Origin: Tubiluchus corallicola | Taxonomy: Eukaryota > Priapulida > Priapulimorpha > Priapulimorphida > Tubiluchidae | Length of the DNA stretch: 64,000 bases | Direction of reading: 5' to 3' | NCBI GenBank assembly: GCA_030141605.1 | Contig: JAQGDQ010000049.1 | Location: 124,001-188,000, forward strand | Shown here: one piece after another, positions 35,640-47,690 of the stretch | How the letters are laid out: every line of letters starts with the position of its first letter | How positions within the stretch are numbered: position 1 is the stretch's first letter | Notes under the pieces: generated by a model | Databases searched by the model: none | What the model was told of the DNA's origin: nothing | What the model saw: the letters and a program-made list of their open reading frames with translations, nothing else | Program-made: the position numbers and the translations under genes

Positions 35640-37560
35640 GATATATATCAGAATCAAAATATATATACCATTATCAGAACATATATACATACGTTCTGAT
35701 ATGGACTTTCACCGGGAATAAAATAAAGTACATCTTATCTTTTATCTCATAGGTCAAAACGGATAGGGTCAAAAAATCATTCTGTTTTTCCTTTAACGAT
35801 ATCCCTTTGTAAGACAGTTGATTGCGTAGCATCTTGCTGATAGCAACATGAAACCGCGAGTTCTAGATGATCCCAAGATTTGATTACAATTAATATATGT
35901 TTAAACTACTCTTAACTAAGAAAGACTGAACATATTTGGTCAGTCGGGTCTGCGGTAATTGCGTGACCTCGCCTGACACGTTTACGTAATTGTTTCCGCT
36001 CGGCTTTCCGGGCAGAAGCCCATATGATTTAGGTCTAATTGTAATAGCCTACTGCATGTGTTCATGAATGCATTGATGATGATTATGACAAAGAGTCGTT
36101 AGCATCGTCAAATTACAAATTTACATTTGCCGCAAGGCCATAGAAGCGACGTTTGACAAACGGGTACGAAAATGGAACTAAATTTAAAGCGAAGCATCAC
36201 TGCTTCAGTTTAACCAAGGGCCTCAATAACTAAACTTTAGTTGTAGTGGTCCTTGGTTAAACGTAGAAGATGAATTTGTTAGCTTTCAGCATTTCCTTGA
36301 GTTTCTATTTTTCATTAAATCGACCGCCTGACAAGTAACTAACCAACATTTTCCTGACACCATGCAGTTAAGAGGAAAACTGTTTTTTTTTCATTGACTG
36401 AAATAAAACGTAATGATGTATTTTATATTATTTTCTACAATGTTGTCTAAGCAGATCACCGATTTATTAAGCAGGCAGCCCTTCCATCTTTGGTCAATGA
36501 CCGTTCAACTGGTGCTCATGGTCGATTTCTTCTGTGTTCTTAGGACCTTTTCGGATAATGACTGTCGTATGCCGGGTCACTAGGGTCCAGATATTTGCAG
36601 TGTAAGATATAATATCGTTTATGGCTATTTATTCCCTAATGTTGATTAAACTGCATTTTCATCAGTTTTCATCATATTAATCGTTCCTGCTCAGCGGGGA
36701 GGGGGGCTGCATTAATAACAGTAGAAACAACGACAATAATTCAAGCAATAACAACAATAACAGCAGCAGTCGGAAATATATGTATAGAAAAACTATTTTG
36801 ATAGTGATAAAATATTAGCTTTTGGTGCTGTCCTCGGCGAAGTTGTAATTTTCAGAAAAAATTCTGATTACGAGTTTCACAGAGAAGAAGTGCGAAAGAA
36901 AAATTGGAATATAACCAGCTGGTCAGAAAGACAGAAAGACTAAGAGATGCTTTAAACTTTTCTTCATTTTAAAAACAACATACGCCTGTTCTAAATTTTC
37001 AGCCCAGGTGACGATCCATTCGCTTCGCGATTCTTTAGTTTTGCGCAATTCGAATTCTGCGTGACTAGATGTTATAAATATAAAATAGTTTTTGCGACAT
37101 TCTAAAAAATCGCAGTGCGAAAGTAGCCTAACTGCCGGCTATAGCTTTAATCATAATTTGTTCACTCTGTTCGAATATCAAATCTAATAAACTTTGTCTC
37201 ATTTTACTGCCACATCTCCATAATACAAGCGTTACATGTTTCAAATTGGCAATTACTATTATCCGCCATGTCGGGAAAAGCGATTTCCTGTTTGAGAGAT
37301 TCTGTTTCCCTATTCCCTATTTACGAATGGATATTCTGCAGCGTGGAAAGTGAAATTATGAAATCGTAGTAGTATCCTACAGTGTAATTGCCGAGCGTTT
37401 TACCTTTTATGTAACTGTAATAAATAAGAACATATATGTACTTCATAACAAGTTTAAAAAAGAAACTGGCGGAATACAGTTATTCAATTTTCTTTTAAGC
37501 ATGAATATTGGAGCTGCTCAAATTGCTGCTTTCGTGACATCGTTACTGTTTTTCATACAT
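35640..37560. other. Intergenic stretch with a small hairpin
   Basis: No gene recognised. 36208-36219 (GTTTAACCAAGG) and 36251-36262 (CCTTGGTTAAAC) form an exact 12-bp inverted repeat around a smaller AACTAAA/TTTAGTT hairpin. Confidence 0.5.
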
Positions 37561-37584
37561 GTCACAACAATAATAACAGTCATG

Positions 37585-37810
37585 AAGCAGCAGCAACAGC
37601 AACAGCAACAACACCGACGACGACGATAATGATGGCAGTTCAGCAGCGGCGATGATGTTGACACGATGACTACAACAACAACAGCGACAACAACAACAAC
37701 AACAACAGCAGCAGCAGCAGCAGCAGCAGCAAGAACAACATCAACAACACTAATGATGACAACAACCGGCCGTATCAACAACAGCAATATATATAGCAGC
37801 AACGATAGCA
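37585..37810. repeat. CAA/CAG/GAC trinucleotide-rich tract
   Basis: A mixture of CAG, CAA and GAC runs, including 10 or so CAG in a row near 37706-37730. Spurious Thr/Ala and Val/Leu frames cross it. Confidence 0.9.
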
Positions 37811-38732
37811 ACAATAACAAGGAGAGCACAACAAGATCAGTTGTTTTGGAAGAAGCGGCAACATCACTGGCGCCCACAGCAGCTTCTTATCGAAGACGTT
37901 TACCAACAAGAGAACGAAGAGATGTTATACCAAAGAGCCCTTATTCTTGGGGCTTTTAACATATTGCACTTACTGAGACCACAATATACAAAATCACATC
38001 AGTAGATGGGTGAAAGGCTGTCGTTCGCTACTGCGTCTCTTGCTCCTAAAGTGTTGCTAATTGCAAATTAAATCGGCATTGAGAATCAATCAGGAAAGAT
38101 TACATTGCCTCATTCAACACCCATACAGCTTGATTAGGTCTGTGGCGTATGGTTGGCGGGGGTCCTAGTTTATAAACTTCGAAAAACTGATAACTATTAG
38201 GGCCTGTTCTAATAACACCGAAACGCTTTGAAAAATCCATAAAACAAATTATTTCCTAGTAATTTCAGCCAGTCTTTCTTCGTTGGTTTTTTTTCTGCGG
38301 ACGGTTTATGTGTGCCGAGTCGAGATTATGTTTTGAAATCATGTCTTTTCTGTGGTACTTGATAATTTAATCTGATGGTTGTCTTACAAAGAGCAACACA
38401 GAAGCTTTTAGGTTGTTATTAGTGATAATCCGACGTGTATGTTTGCCATTGACGTAAGCAAAGCTGCACCAATTTGGTAATTTTTTGCCGTGATAGCAGG
38501 GAGTTTTTCTTTTAGTGAAAATATCTTTTTAGTACTGCAAGTCGACTAGCTGCCAAAAAGGCTGGGTCCCTAATTAATTAATTTGCGTTTAAAGTAGTCC
38601 CAGATATTGAAGAGAAAGCCAACTGAGCAGCCCAAAAGAGAGCGAGTGACCGGAAAATGTTGACCAAACAATATTTTAAACTAAAATAATTATCTGACCA
38701 GAGTAATCGTATAAATAATATTCTATTATTTA

Positions 38733-39088
38733 CAGGGCCCGATTATGACCTTTGGGGCCCCTAGGCCAATGAAATTATGGAGCCTGTCAGACGGAGCCAC
38801 CCTCTAATTTGCTCACACTCGTGTCGAATATTTTTTACCTCTAATATATTTTAGCAACATTTGCATAGCTGGGGGTCTCGTATTTCAAATAAAGTGATTC
38901 CAATATTGGCCCTTATCTCAAATAAGGAGCCACTTTAAAATTGGATTTTCAGACTGCCTGGCCTCTTTTTTAAAGTTGACATTTTATTTTAAGTTATATG
39001 AATTATTCAACAATGTAAAGTATGGGCCACCAAGTTTGAGGGGCGTTAGGCTGCAGCCTACACTAGTCTATAGGATAATCCAGCCCTG
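38733..39088. mobile_element. hAT-like MITE, copy 2 (CAGGG termini)
   Basis: Ends are CAGGGCCCGATTATG and GGATAATCCAGCCCTG. Flanking 8-mers ATTATTTA (38725-38732) and GTTATATA (39089-39096) match at 6 of 8. Internal order is reversed relative to the copy at 2982-3400, so the two insertions lie in opposite orientations. Confidence 0.75.
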
Positions 39089-39312
39089 GTTATATATTTA
39101 CTTACACACTTTGGATCTAAAAACAGTACAATGTATGTCAAGCTTAGTATGTAATCAAGAATATAGTGAGATTTCATCCATTGCGCAAGTATGGTGATTT
39201 GTGTGATTATTTAGTATATCTACTTACATCATGTCAAGCATCAGGAAATAGCCTGCCAAGTAGCTGCATTCAGGCATATTTTGAAACAAAATTAGAGATG
39301 CTGCAAATTTTG

Positions 39313-39336
39313 ATGCGATGATGATGATGATGCTGA

Positions 39337-39377
<41 letters not shown>

Positions 39378-39405
39378 ATGATGATGACGACGACGACGAT
39401 TGTGA
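39313..39405. repeat. GAT/GCT/GAC compound microsatellite
   Basis: GAT units, then GCT units, GAT units and GAC units. Confidence 0.95.
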
Positions 39406-40084
39406 TATGTTTCAGTATGTCCAAGTACAAGCATAGTAGCAGCACATTTCAAAAAATGTCTATTTCGTGGATTATTGGCTGAAACCATATTTTACCGCTT
39501 CTTCATTTATTAGTTAATGAATGAATGAATAAAAACTTCAGCTGTTGCTTGAAATTAGAGCTTGCCCTGCTTAAACGAAGTACAGGTTTACCACTTCGAT
39601 TGTATTTGATTGTGGCCTGTTAATCACTTTCGCGTACTGCAATTAGTTTTGATCGGGCCGATGCAATTTGCCTCACCATAAAAATTAAACAACGATGTCA
39701 CAAAATCCGAGCCCTTGAAAATAATTAGAAAGGTTTGGTGAGTGTAATTTATATTCTGACGGAGGTATCATTGATGCATTCTGTCAACGACATTTTACGT
39801 TTAAAGAAAACGACGGCTTCGTTTCACATGAAGGCAATCATAATTCAGTTTGCAGATAACTTCATACACGCCGCTTGGTCTGTCCTCTTGACGGCGAAGC
39901 TTATATATGGTGTATGGTATCACTTAAGCTGTTGATCATTTAACATCGACATGCAGTTGAAACTGTTTCCCAACTGTTTTCATTGGTGGATCGTAATCTT
40001 CCCTAGTCGAAAATGAATTCTTGGGGAACTTTTAAAGAGCTAATAACTGATCAACAAATGATTAATAACTAATTAGTTAATCAA

Positions 40085-40228
40085 TCAGTCACATTAATTA
40101 GTCAGCCAGCCAGTCAGTCAGTTATTCCGCACTCAGTCAGTCGGTCACTCCGTCAGTTTGTAAGGTAACCAATCTGTCAATCTCTCAGTCAAACGGTTAG
40201 TCCGTAGGTCGGTCGGTCGGTCAGTCAC
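40085..40228. repeat. Degenerate CAGT/CGGT tetranucleotide tract
   Basis: Runs of CAGTCAGT, CAGCCAGC and CGGTCGGT separated by related words; an old tetranucleotide repeat. Confidence 0.8.
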
Positions 40229-40834
40229 CTACTCTAAGCACTTTTAAGATACGATGTGTTACACAAAACTAAGTTAAACTGCACAAAATGCCCCAAACTA
40301 AAACTGTTGACGAAATTTTACGCTTGATGTAAGCACTTAAAGGAAAACAGGACAGTTTTTCATATCACATTCCATTTTAAAGTACGGGAAAAAGTATACA
40401 TTTTCAAACCTATAGTAAAGCCAAAGCTTTTCTGATAATTAAGTAATAGGTTAAAAAGCTTAACTAATGATGGTCAAACCAAACTAGTGTTGACATCAGA
40501 AGTGGACGTAATTTTCAATAGCACAAACATTCCGCGATAACTGAAGTACAGTGCTACTGTACAGCATTCAGTGTGATCTATAAAAACACGTCAATATGTA
40601 AATGTAAAATCCAAATTCCAAGTTTACCGCTGCGCTCACACTTGAGCTCTCCAATGGGTGTACTACGTCACAAACGAACACCTCTGAACTAAGAGATGCA
40701 GCACCTGTTTTTGTACAGTGCGTTTCTGCGATGCAGACGCTAGTGCCCGTTTAACTAGCGAATGGCAAAATACATGTAAAAGGCCAAGATCTAGGCTACA
40801 CAAACGGAAAATTACGTTTTTGTGGTAATAATTC

Positions 40835-40945
40835 TTTGACGTAATCATTCTTGAAAAATAGCATGTTTCCTTTCAATATTTTACTGGGTTGACTGCTTTG
40901 AGCTGTAGTTTAAGATAGAGTCCAGTTTTCCTTTAGACAACTATA
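40835..40945 (+). repeat. Dispersed repeat, copy 1
   Basis: Aligns with 58737-58855 inside the COQ2 gene: AATTCTTT..G..GTAA, TTTGAAAAA.TA.CATGTTTCC, then TCCAGTTTTCCT. It is roughly 70 percent similar by eye. Non-coding; the family is unknown. Confidence 0.55.
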
Positions 40946-41533
40946 CAATTCCGCAAAATGTCGCTGAGAATCTTTTCTGTAAAACCTCACATAACATCAT
41001 TCGTTAAGATGTTTAATAAACTGCTGTCGGCATCCTGCTAGCCTTTTGACCTATCACAATCTCATCAATCTAACGCTTGTCTTCTGTACAATTATCTAAG
41101 TGTTATTAACCAACTATAAAATGATCTTTGACAGAATGAATGAATTTTTAATGATCGTAATTGCATTACTGCGAACTGTGACATAGCATGAAGTAAAGGA
41201 GAGGTTATGAGCCAATTCAGTTTTCTAGTGTGTTAACACTGAAGTAAGAGGTTTTTAGTTCTCTGTCTCACGAATAATAGCAAGAAAATTAAGCAGAGTA
41301 AAAATGTTTGAATTGCCGTGTAAGTGTAACGAGATTTGTATTTCTTTGCAAAATCTGTGATTTTAATCTGCGACAGATTTTAAACTGTGTGCACTGATTG
41401 TCGTGCCGCTAGACTATTTCCGATTGCGAGGCATTGTGAGAGAAATTGTGAATGTAACGTTATGAATTAGTCGCTATTAAAAGTCTGCTTTAAATTTCCA
41501 TTAAGGGATTTCAATTAGGCATTTACCTAACAA

Positions 41534-41710
41534 CCGGAATGCGTATGCGTTATGAGGTAGGGAATAGACAAAATCGGTTTATATCGTTTTCAATGCACCC
41601 GTTTAGCAGACCTGCGTTGTTCGTTCTTTTTGTCTGCAGCTATTTCCTATTGATTTTTTATTCCGCAGCTATTCCGCATGTGGATAACGTATAACGCATA
41701 CGCATTCCGG
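41534..41710. mobile_element. MITE with exact 20-bp inverted ends
   Basis: CCGGAATGCGTATGCGTTAT (41534-41553) is repeated exactly in inverse at 41691-41710. Weaker inverse similarity extends outward (TTTAC.TA.CA). A related, more decayed copy lies in a COQ2 intron at 62940-63077. Confidence 0.75.
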
Positions 41711-41959
41711 ATGCTACGTAAACACCACTTTAGTTTTGTATAAAACTATGTATAGCAAACCTTGCTGCTTAGTGTAATCAGAAAACGTTGTAAGTGTTGC
41801 AGCTGAGGGACGGACATTATCGGCATACATTAAGTGGTTGATAATCATGTTTACGCAGCACTTACGTGCATGACAAAGCAATTCTCAAGTTTTTAAAATG
41901 AAAATTAAAAAGAGTTACTATGAGGGAAGAGGAAAAAGACAAAAGACAAATAAAGTAAG

Positions 41960-42078
41960 AGTGAGTGAAAGTGAGAGTACGAGTGATTGTGAGAGTGAGA
42001 GAGAAAGTGTGAGTCAGTGTGTGAGAGCGAGAGGGAGAGGGAGAGAGAGAGAAAAGAGAGAGAGAGAGAAAGAGAAAG

Positions 42079-42136
<58 letters not shown>
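41960..42136. repeat. (GA)n tract
   Basis: Imperfect GA/GT words, then a pure GA run from about 42030 to 42136. The Arg/Glu-rich frame over it is an artefact. Confidence 0.95.
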
Positions 42137-42141
<5 letters not shown>

Positions 42142-42369
42142 GTGGTTTCTTTCTGTACGTACGTATTGAAACAATATGTTTAGATAAAAAGAAACAAAAG
42201 AAACGCTTATCAGCTAATTCTTACTGTGTATATCCGAGGTTTGTTTATGCAGTTTTAGAAAAGCCAGCTCCATGTTTCTCTTTCTGTCTCTTTCGTTGTT
42301 TCTTTTTTTCATTGGTTTCGCCATCATTTTCTTCCTCTCGTCTCTCTACCTTCATACCACAGGTTTGAG

Positions 42370-43190
42370 AAATTGAACGCGACAATATATAAACTAATGC
42401 CTCGACTCGCTTTGGCTAATATCCATATTAGTGTAGCATGCCAAATTGATCAGTGAGCCAACTAGACTGTCGCCTAAGTAAAACCTATAGTGAATTACCG
42501 CTGCGTGAAAATGCTATTTAAAAATGGCTTACATTTTGCTTTCTCTGCTTCTTGTGGTCACGTTGAGGATGCGAAACGTGCTTTAAGAGAAACGATTCAA
42601 TTTTCGAAACCTTTTAGCTGATTTTTGCGTGCAACATCAACGGGAGAAATTTAAGGCCGCCGGATATGAAATATATCATGTTTGCAACAAAGTCATTAAC
42701 TTTATTATTATTTAATGAAATTCTCAGACAAGATTTGTCACATTCGCTTTGTCAACAGGTGTGGTTCAATTATTTATAATTTTTGTGCTTTTGCTTGCTC
42801 TCTGGCTGATATAAGAGATGCATTACCTGAATCAGTTCTTCACTGATTAGCGCATTACAAAACAGTATACTTGACAGATACTTGGTAAGATAAAAATTAA
42901 CAAGAAAGAATTAGATTCGAAGCACTTTTCAACATGGCACTTCATGACGTCACCTGATGAAAGATCTCTGATGGACAAGGTCTTCATTTTTACTTTTCTG
43001 CGAAACTTGTGTAGATGTGCATGTAGGAGCTGAAACTTCTTAGTAGTCGCATCTTATAGTCATATGTCTCCGCAAGAACTTACCAGTATAGCAAAGATGT
43101 GAACAGACAAAAATATAAATTGTTTAAGTGAAACTACAGATTTTTTCCAACTTAGCAGAAGGATTTAAGTGATAGCAACAATAGACCGAT
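42370..43190. other. Intergenic stretch
   Basis: No gene supported. A 20-codon frame at 42524 begins like a signal peptide but stops at once. Confidence 0.4.
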
Positions 43191-43192
43191 CA

Positions 43193-43362
<170 letters not shown>

Positions 43363-43871
43363 ATTGTTGTTATTTTTTCATTATTATATTATTATTACTA
43401 TATTATTATTTCATGCAGAAGAGTGCAATTAGATTTATATGTAAGCATATTCGACTCCACTGACCTATATTATCAGTTGCTGTTTTTACTTATTTCAGCA
43501 TAAACTTATGTGAGACTTTGTCAATAGTAACAAAGTTTGTTTGTCTAGGTGATATTGTATTTCGACTGCTTTGTTTGATGCTGCACAATTCTGATTTGTT
43601 AAACACATGCTAAGGCAGACCAGGGAAGGATTCAGGCAGTAAAATTTCTCATTTATTTCAGATAAAAAATCGCTGATTTTTAGCATTTTAAAATTTTCCT
43701 GACGAGGTCAACGCTGTCGCGTTATTGCTACTGCGATCAGCGATTACAGTTAGAAAGAAACGAACTGCACGCCTACTAGAATCTCAGAAGGAAGGTCCAC
43801 TTATCAGTCTTGTCCTTAGTTGCAAACAATTAAACATTAATGCAAATATCAGATTCTGTGTATAACTAGGT

Positions 43872-43997
43872 ATGTATGTGATCAATCATCATTTAGCCAG
43901 CAAACTTCCACAACTTGGTGGTTTTGTTGGAACTGGTATTGCTGTTATGGTCTTTGCAGTGAATCTTAGCCATAGAGACGGCAGCCGATCCTTATAA
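43872..43997 (+). CDS. Candidate 41-residue membrane microprotein (doubtful)
   Basis: An ATG frame of 41 codons containing LGGFVGTGIAVMVFAVNL, a plausible single membrane helix, then a polar SHRDGSRSL tail. AATAAA overlaps and follows the stop codon. No family recognised; chance cannot be excluded. Confidence 0.2.
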   Translation: MYVINHHLASKLPQLGGFVGTGIAVMVFAVNLSHRDGSRSL

Positions 43998-44505
43998 TAA
44001 AATAAAAATTACGTTAAATTAACATGATAAACTTTTATATAATATGCACGTAAACACGAAAAACTGCCGTACGTAAGTTTACTTGACAACAGTGTTGTAG
44101 TAGTGGACAATGACAATCAACTTTTGAAAGGTATAATGCTTCAACGACAAACTTTTTTAATCCAGTGCTTCAATTTTAATTCAATGATGTCTTGATAACT
44201 ATTCTGACAAAGGGTATTATGCCTTGTGTTATTATCATTAGGTAGAAAACAAATACAACATCTAGATTTTCGACAGACAACGTCCACATACCTGTCGATA
44301 CGTCAGTACTTTTTTCATATCGAGTAAGCAAAATCAGACATTCTTTTTTTCTCAACCTTAAGATTCTTCTTAGTACACTTCAGTAATGGGCGAAGAAGTT
44401 TGGTACCATGTTGTAAAAGAGGCGAATAATTGCAAGGAAAAATTTTCATCCTGATTAAAAAAATCTTTATCTTTTCAGGTTTTAGGAGTGATCATCTGCT
44501 AATAA

Positions 44506-44742
44506 TCATGCAATTGGCGTTACTGAAAATGCTCGCATAAGTCTATGATACCAAACGGCATCATACCTTTTGCTAGTTACGTCAAACACTAAGATGTCGT
44601 AATCTTCGTTCCGTTGTTGTGAAAATGAAAGTGAAGATTCAACCCACGCTACAAATAATGTGAACAACCAAATACTGAATGTTGTAAGGATATCTGCCGC
44701 CAGATTATCTGAATGATTCACTCTGGCCTTTCGTTCCACCAT
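44506..44742 (-). CDS. Candidate small single-pass protein upstream of the GPCR (doubtful)
   Basis: From the first ATG in the frame (the longer frame begins with TTG) there are 78 codons. A hydrophobic helix ILTTFSIWLFTLFVAWV sits at about residues 19-35, followed by a polar domain QQRNEDYDILVFDVTSKRYD. It lies 348 bp from the GPCR start in divergent orientation. No family is recognised. It may be chance, or an upstream exon of something on the minus strand. Confidence 0.25.
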   Translation of the reverse strand: MVERKARVNHSDNLAADILTTFSIWLFTLFVAWVESSLSFSQQRNEDYDILVFDVTSKRYDAVWYHRLMRAFSVTPIA

Positions 44743-45032
44743 GTCGACCTCACGATGACAATGACAGGAATTTACTCGCTCCAAGTATACTCACGCATAG
44801 TAAATAATGTGGAAAGTGTTTGGCATATTGACCATTTAGGCTGTGGTAAGAGCGTTGCTTTGCACTAACTTGAATTATTCAAGCTAGTACCAATCGGTTC
44901 ATCGTTCATAAATGGTTAAACACAGTTTCGCGTGAAGCGAGAAGAAATTTTGTTTAACTTGATAAAGGCGCGTGTATCATTTGAACTTCACGCAATACAT
45001 TGTGCCTCTTTTCAACATTTCCCAGTGTCCAT

Positions 45033-45060
45033 ATATATATAGTGCATTATATATAGTTAT
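45033..45060 (+). promoter_or_regulatory. TATA-like region upstream of GPCR
   Basis: TATATATATA and TATATATAG words 30-60 bp before the ATG, too close to be certain of a core promoter if there is a long 5' UTR. Confidence 0.3.
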
Positions 45061-45090
45061 TTAAACTTGAATTTACACCGACATATCAAC

Positions 45091-46353
45091 ATGGAAGCAA
45101 ATGTAACAGGCCAGCAACCACTCGACGACAAACAGTACGAAGATTTTATGTACTTGATGAGGAAAGTAGTGCAGAGGTACTCGATACCCGTTGTAGCAGT
45201 CATAGGCGTGTTAACGAACACTCTTGCAGTGATAGTACTGACTCGAAAAAACATGAAGTCGTCCACTAATTGCTACCTTACAGCACTGGCCATTTTTGAT
45301 GCTTTGTACATATTGTTTAACTTCTCGCTAAGTCTTATGCATCAACCGGGAATGCTGGAAAATCACACCTACATTGACTATGTCCCTTGGGGATTCCCCC
45401 TTTCAGACCTGTGCAGCAACACGTCAGTGTGGCTTGTGGTGTCATTCACTATAGAACGATATATCGTGGTTTGTCATCCACTGAAGGGTAAGGCATTCTG
45501 TACGATAACCAGGGCAAAAATTGTCATTGTCAGTGTGTTCTGTTTTGCTCTTGCTTGCATCCTGCCAACCTTCTTCGAATGGACAAGCGGTTGGGAAACG
45601 GATACAGAGACTAACGAGACGTACTATTTTTTCTTTCACACAGATTTGGGAAAAAATCCATCATTCCAGGATGCCTTCTATTGGTTCACGGGATTGACAT
45701 TCAGCTTAATTCCAATCCTGCTGCTAATAATCTTCAACGGGTTTCTAATGAGATCTGTTCATCTAGCGCAAAGACAGCGTCGTAAGATGACAATGACGAC
45801 AGCGACGAAGCACCATGGAGCATCAGACAGCAATCAGGAAACTCGTATCACAATCATGTTAATCGTCATAGTCGTTGTATTTCTCATCTGTCAACTACCG
45901 TCAGCTGTTCTACTGATCTGGTCCAAAGATATGAAGCAGGACTCCCCCAAGCAGAAATTGGCCGTAGGTCTTAACAACATCAGTAATTTCTTGATGGCCC
46001 TCAATGCCACCTGTAACTTCTTCTTGTATTGTTTCCTAAGCGAGAAATTTCGTCAGACGTTGATGGAACTCTTCTTTCCTTGCTTTAAGTGTGCAAAACG
46101 AAGAAAGAACAAAGGTGCAGAATCTATGACTAAGACGACTACGGTTTGCGTCCCGCACAGGACAAAAGGGAGACCAAAACCTGGCGAAGCAGGAAAGAGA
46201 TACAGCTGGAATCCGCTACCTGAAAATTCGGACTCTGAATATCGGCGTAACAGCTATGAACCGATGACAGAACTAGAAAAAGACAAAAAACAGTTATTTT
46301 CTGGTAATACCCAACGAAATGGCAAGACGAATAATTCGTTTCTTGCTCCATAA
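45091..46353 (+). CDS. Class A neuropeptide-type GPCR (FMRFamide-receptor-like), intronless
   Basis: The protein is 420 residues from the ATG at 45091 (AACATGG context); the longer frame beginning at 45067 uses TTG. Seven helices are visible: TM1 about 31-51 with Asn43; TM2 60-82 with Asp70; TM3 108-128 with Cys108 and the ERY motif 122-124; TM4 142-163; TM5 196-220; TM6 252-277 with FLICQLP (F-x-x-C-x-x-P, Trp replaced by Gln); TM7 294-316 with NFFLY for NPxxY. N-glycosylation sites are at Asn4, Asn91 and Asn175. The tail is long, basic and Ser/Thr-rich. The layout resembles invertebrate FMRFamide/myosuppressin-like peptide receptors; ligand unknown. Extracellular loop 2 shows no Cys, so the usual disulfide with Cys108 seems absent. 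AATAAA at 46931-46936 implies a 3' UTR of about 600 bp. Confidence 0.88.
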   Translation: MEANVTGQQPLDDKQYEDFMYLMRKVVQRYSIPVVAVIGVLTNTLAVIVLTRKNMKSSTNCYLTALAIFDALYILFNFSLSLMHQPGMLENHTYIDYVPWGFPLSDLCSNTSVWLVVSFTIERYIVVCHPLKGKAFCTITRAKIVIVSVFCFALACILPTFFEWTSGWETDTETNETYYFFFHTDLGKNPSFQDAFYWFTGLTFSLIPILLLIIFNGFLMRSVHLAQRQRRKMTMTTATKHHGASDSNQETRITIMLIVIVVVFLICQLPSAVLLIWSKDMKQDSPKQKLAVGLNNISNFLMALNATCNFFLYCFLSEKFRQTLMELFFPCFKCAKRRKNKGAESMTKTTTVCVPHRTKGRPKPGEAGKRYSWNPLPENSDSEYRRNSYEPMTELEKDKKQLFSGNTQRNGKTNNSFLAP

Positions 46354-46930
46354 AGCACAGCAAAATCATAAATTGCTGAGGTTTTTGCAAGTCTTCGATA
46401 GTGACTTATTTAGTGACCCACCTGAGGTTATGATTGTACGATTGGCATGATATTATTATTGTATGTGATAAAAAGTACAACGTAGGAAAATAGTACTATG
46501 TACATAAAAAATATCAATGAAGCCACAAATACACAAATCAGAAAACAGTGGTCCGCAATTATGAACCGGCGTATTATTTTTCACAATATTTGGCTGCAGC
46601 TTTGGTGTGTACAAAAATGTTTTTTCCTATTACTATTGGTTATAGACTGTGTTTATTGCTACATTTCTGTCAATTTAGCTAGTTTGCATCCCACGTCTGC
46701 AGTGTAGTTTGTTGTTAGCACATTGGTGATGATGAATAATCTCTGTTATGAGCTATATTGTAATTAACCACCTTTATATCGGAAATATATTGCCGCTTCA
46801 TTTACCGAATCAAATTTGCATGTTAATAAGTGTATTAATATTGTAGTAAACCGGAAGTCATGTTATATATGTAATCAGTGAAATAGTGACCACGAGTGTC
46901 AATCATGTTATCATGTAATTATATTATATA

Positions 46931-46936
46931 AATAAA
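46931..46936 (+). promoter_or_regulatory. Polyadenylation signal of GPCR gene
   Basis: AATAAA at the end of an AT-rich 3' UTR-like stretch. Confidence 0.5.
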
Positions 46937-47179
46937 GTATTCAATCTGTTGCTGTTAAATGTATTTTTCCTTTGAAGTTCAAAGACCTTCCAGGAGAAAT
47001 TTTAAAAATAAGTGTTGCATCACTGTAACACACGAGAGAATAACACGTATCCGAATTACTTTTGCAATTTACAAAGCAAAACGAATTTAACTATTGTTAT
47101 TAGTTGGGGTCCATTACATCTTCGTGATTTTCCAGTGTAAAACGTTGTGATTTACTAATAAGCCTCCAGGTCTAGCTCT

Positions 47180-47690
47180 ATGTAGCTCAAGTTATGTCCT
47201 TGCAGCAGATTCAAATTTGAGCTGATCATATCCAAAAAAAGATTGCCTGTGTTTTCTCTGCCGAGCATGTACCCAGAGTAACAAGTAAAAGCAGGGAAAT
47301 AAAATCCTTTGAAACTCCTGTTATCGTACACACAAAAATTTAATTTCGACTGAATGGTAAAAGCACCTAAAACGATTGAGATTGAAAACAGTAAAATTTA
47401 CACTACAGAGTATATACTAGCTCAAGATAATCAGCTGAGCGCTAGAGAGATCTTCTTGTAGGAGATTCGATTTTGGGACGGGTCATATCCAAAAAAATAG
47501 TATGTATCTATTTTCCTCTGCTCAGCATGGACTCAGGATAACAACACAAAAGCAAGGTAATAATGCAAATGGCGTTTCGTTTGAAACTCCTATATCTTTC
47601 CGTATCCACAAGAAAATTAAATTTCCATTGAACAATAAACAAAGGCACCTAAAGCCGTTAAGATTGAAGCAGCTATTGTTCACAGTAATA
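47180..47690. repeat. Diverged tandem duplication (~230-275 bp units)
   Basis: 47180-47395 and 47415-47690 share, in order, TAGCTCAAG, TCATATCCAAAAAAA, TTTTC.CTGC..AGCATG, TTTGAAACTCCT, AGGCACCTAAA.C and AGATTGAA. Non-coding. Confidence 0.6.

Noticed and set aside
36788-36943. 50-codon frame with mixed composition
   Set aside because: No ATG start, no domain, and of a length common by chance in AT-rich DNA.
40663-40848. 61-codon minus-strand frame
   Set aside because: Lies beside a dispersed repeat and has no domain; no transcript signal seen.
42524-42586. 20-codon frame beginning like a signal peptide (MAYILLSLLLVVTL)
   Set aside because: It stops after six more residues and no clear donor site leads out of it.
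45067-45090. Eight extra N-terminal residues of the GPCR
   Set aside because: They begin with TTG; the ATG at 45091 has a good context.
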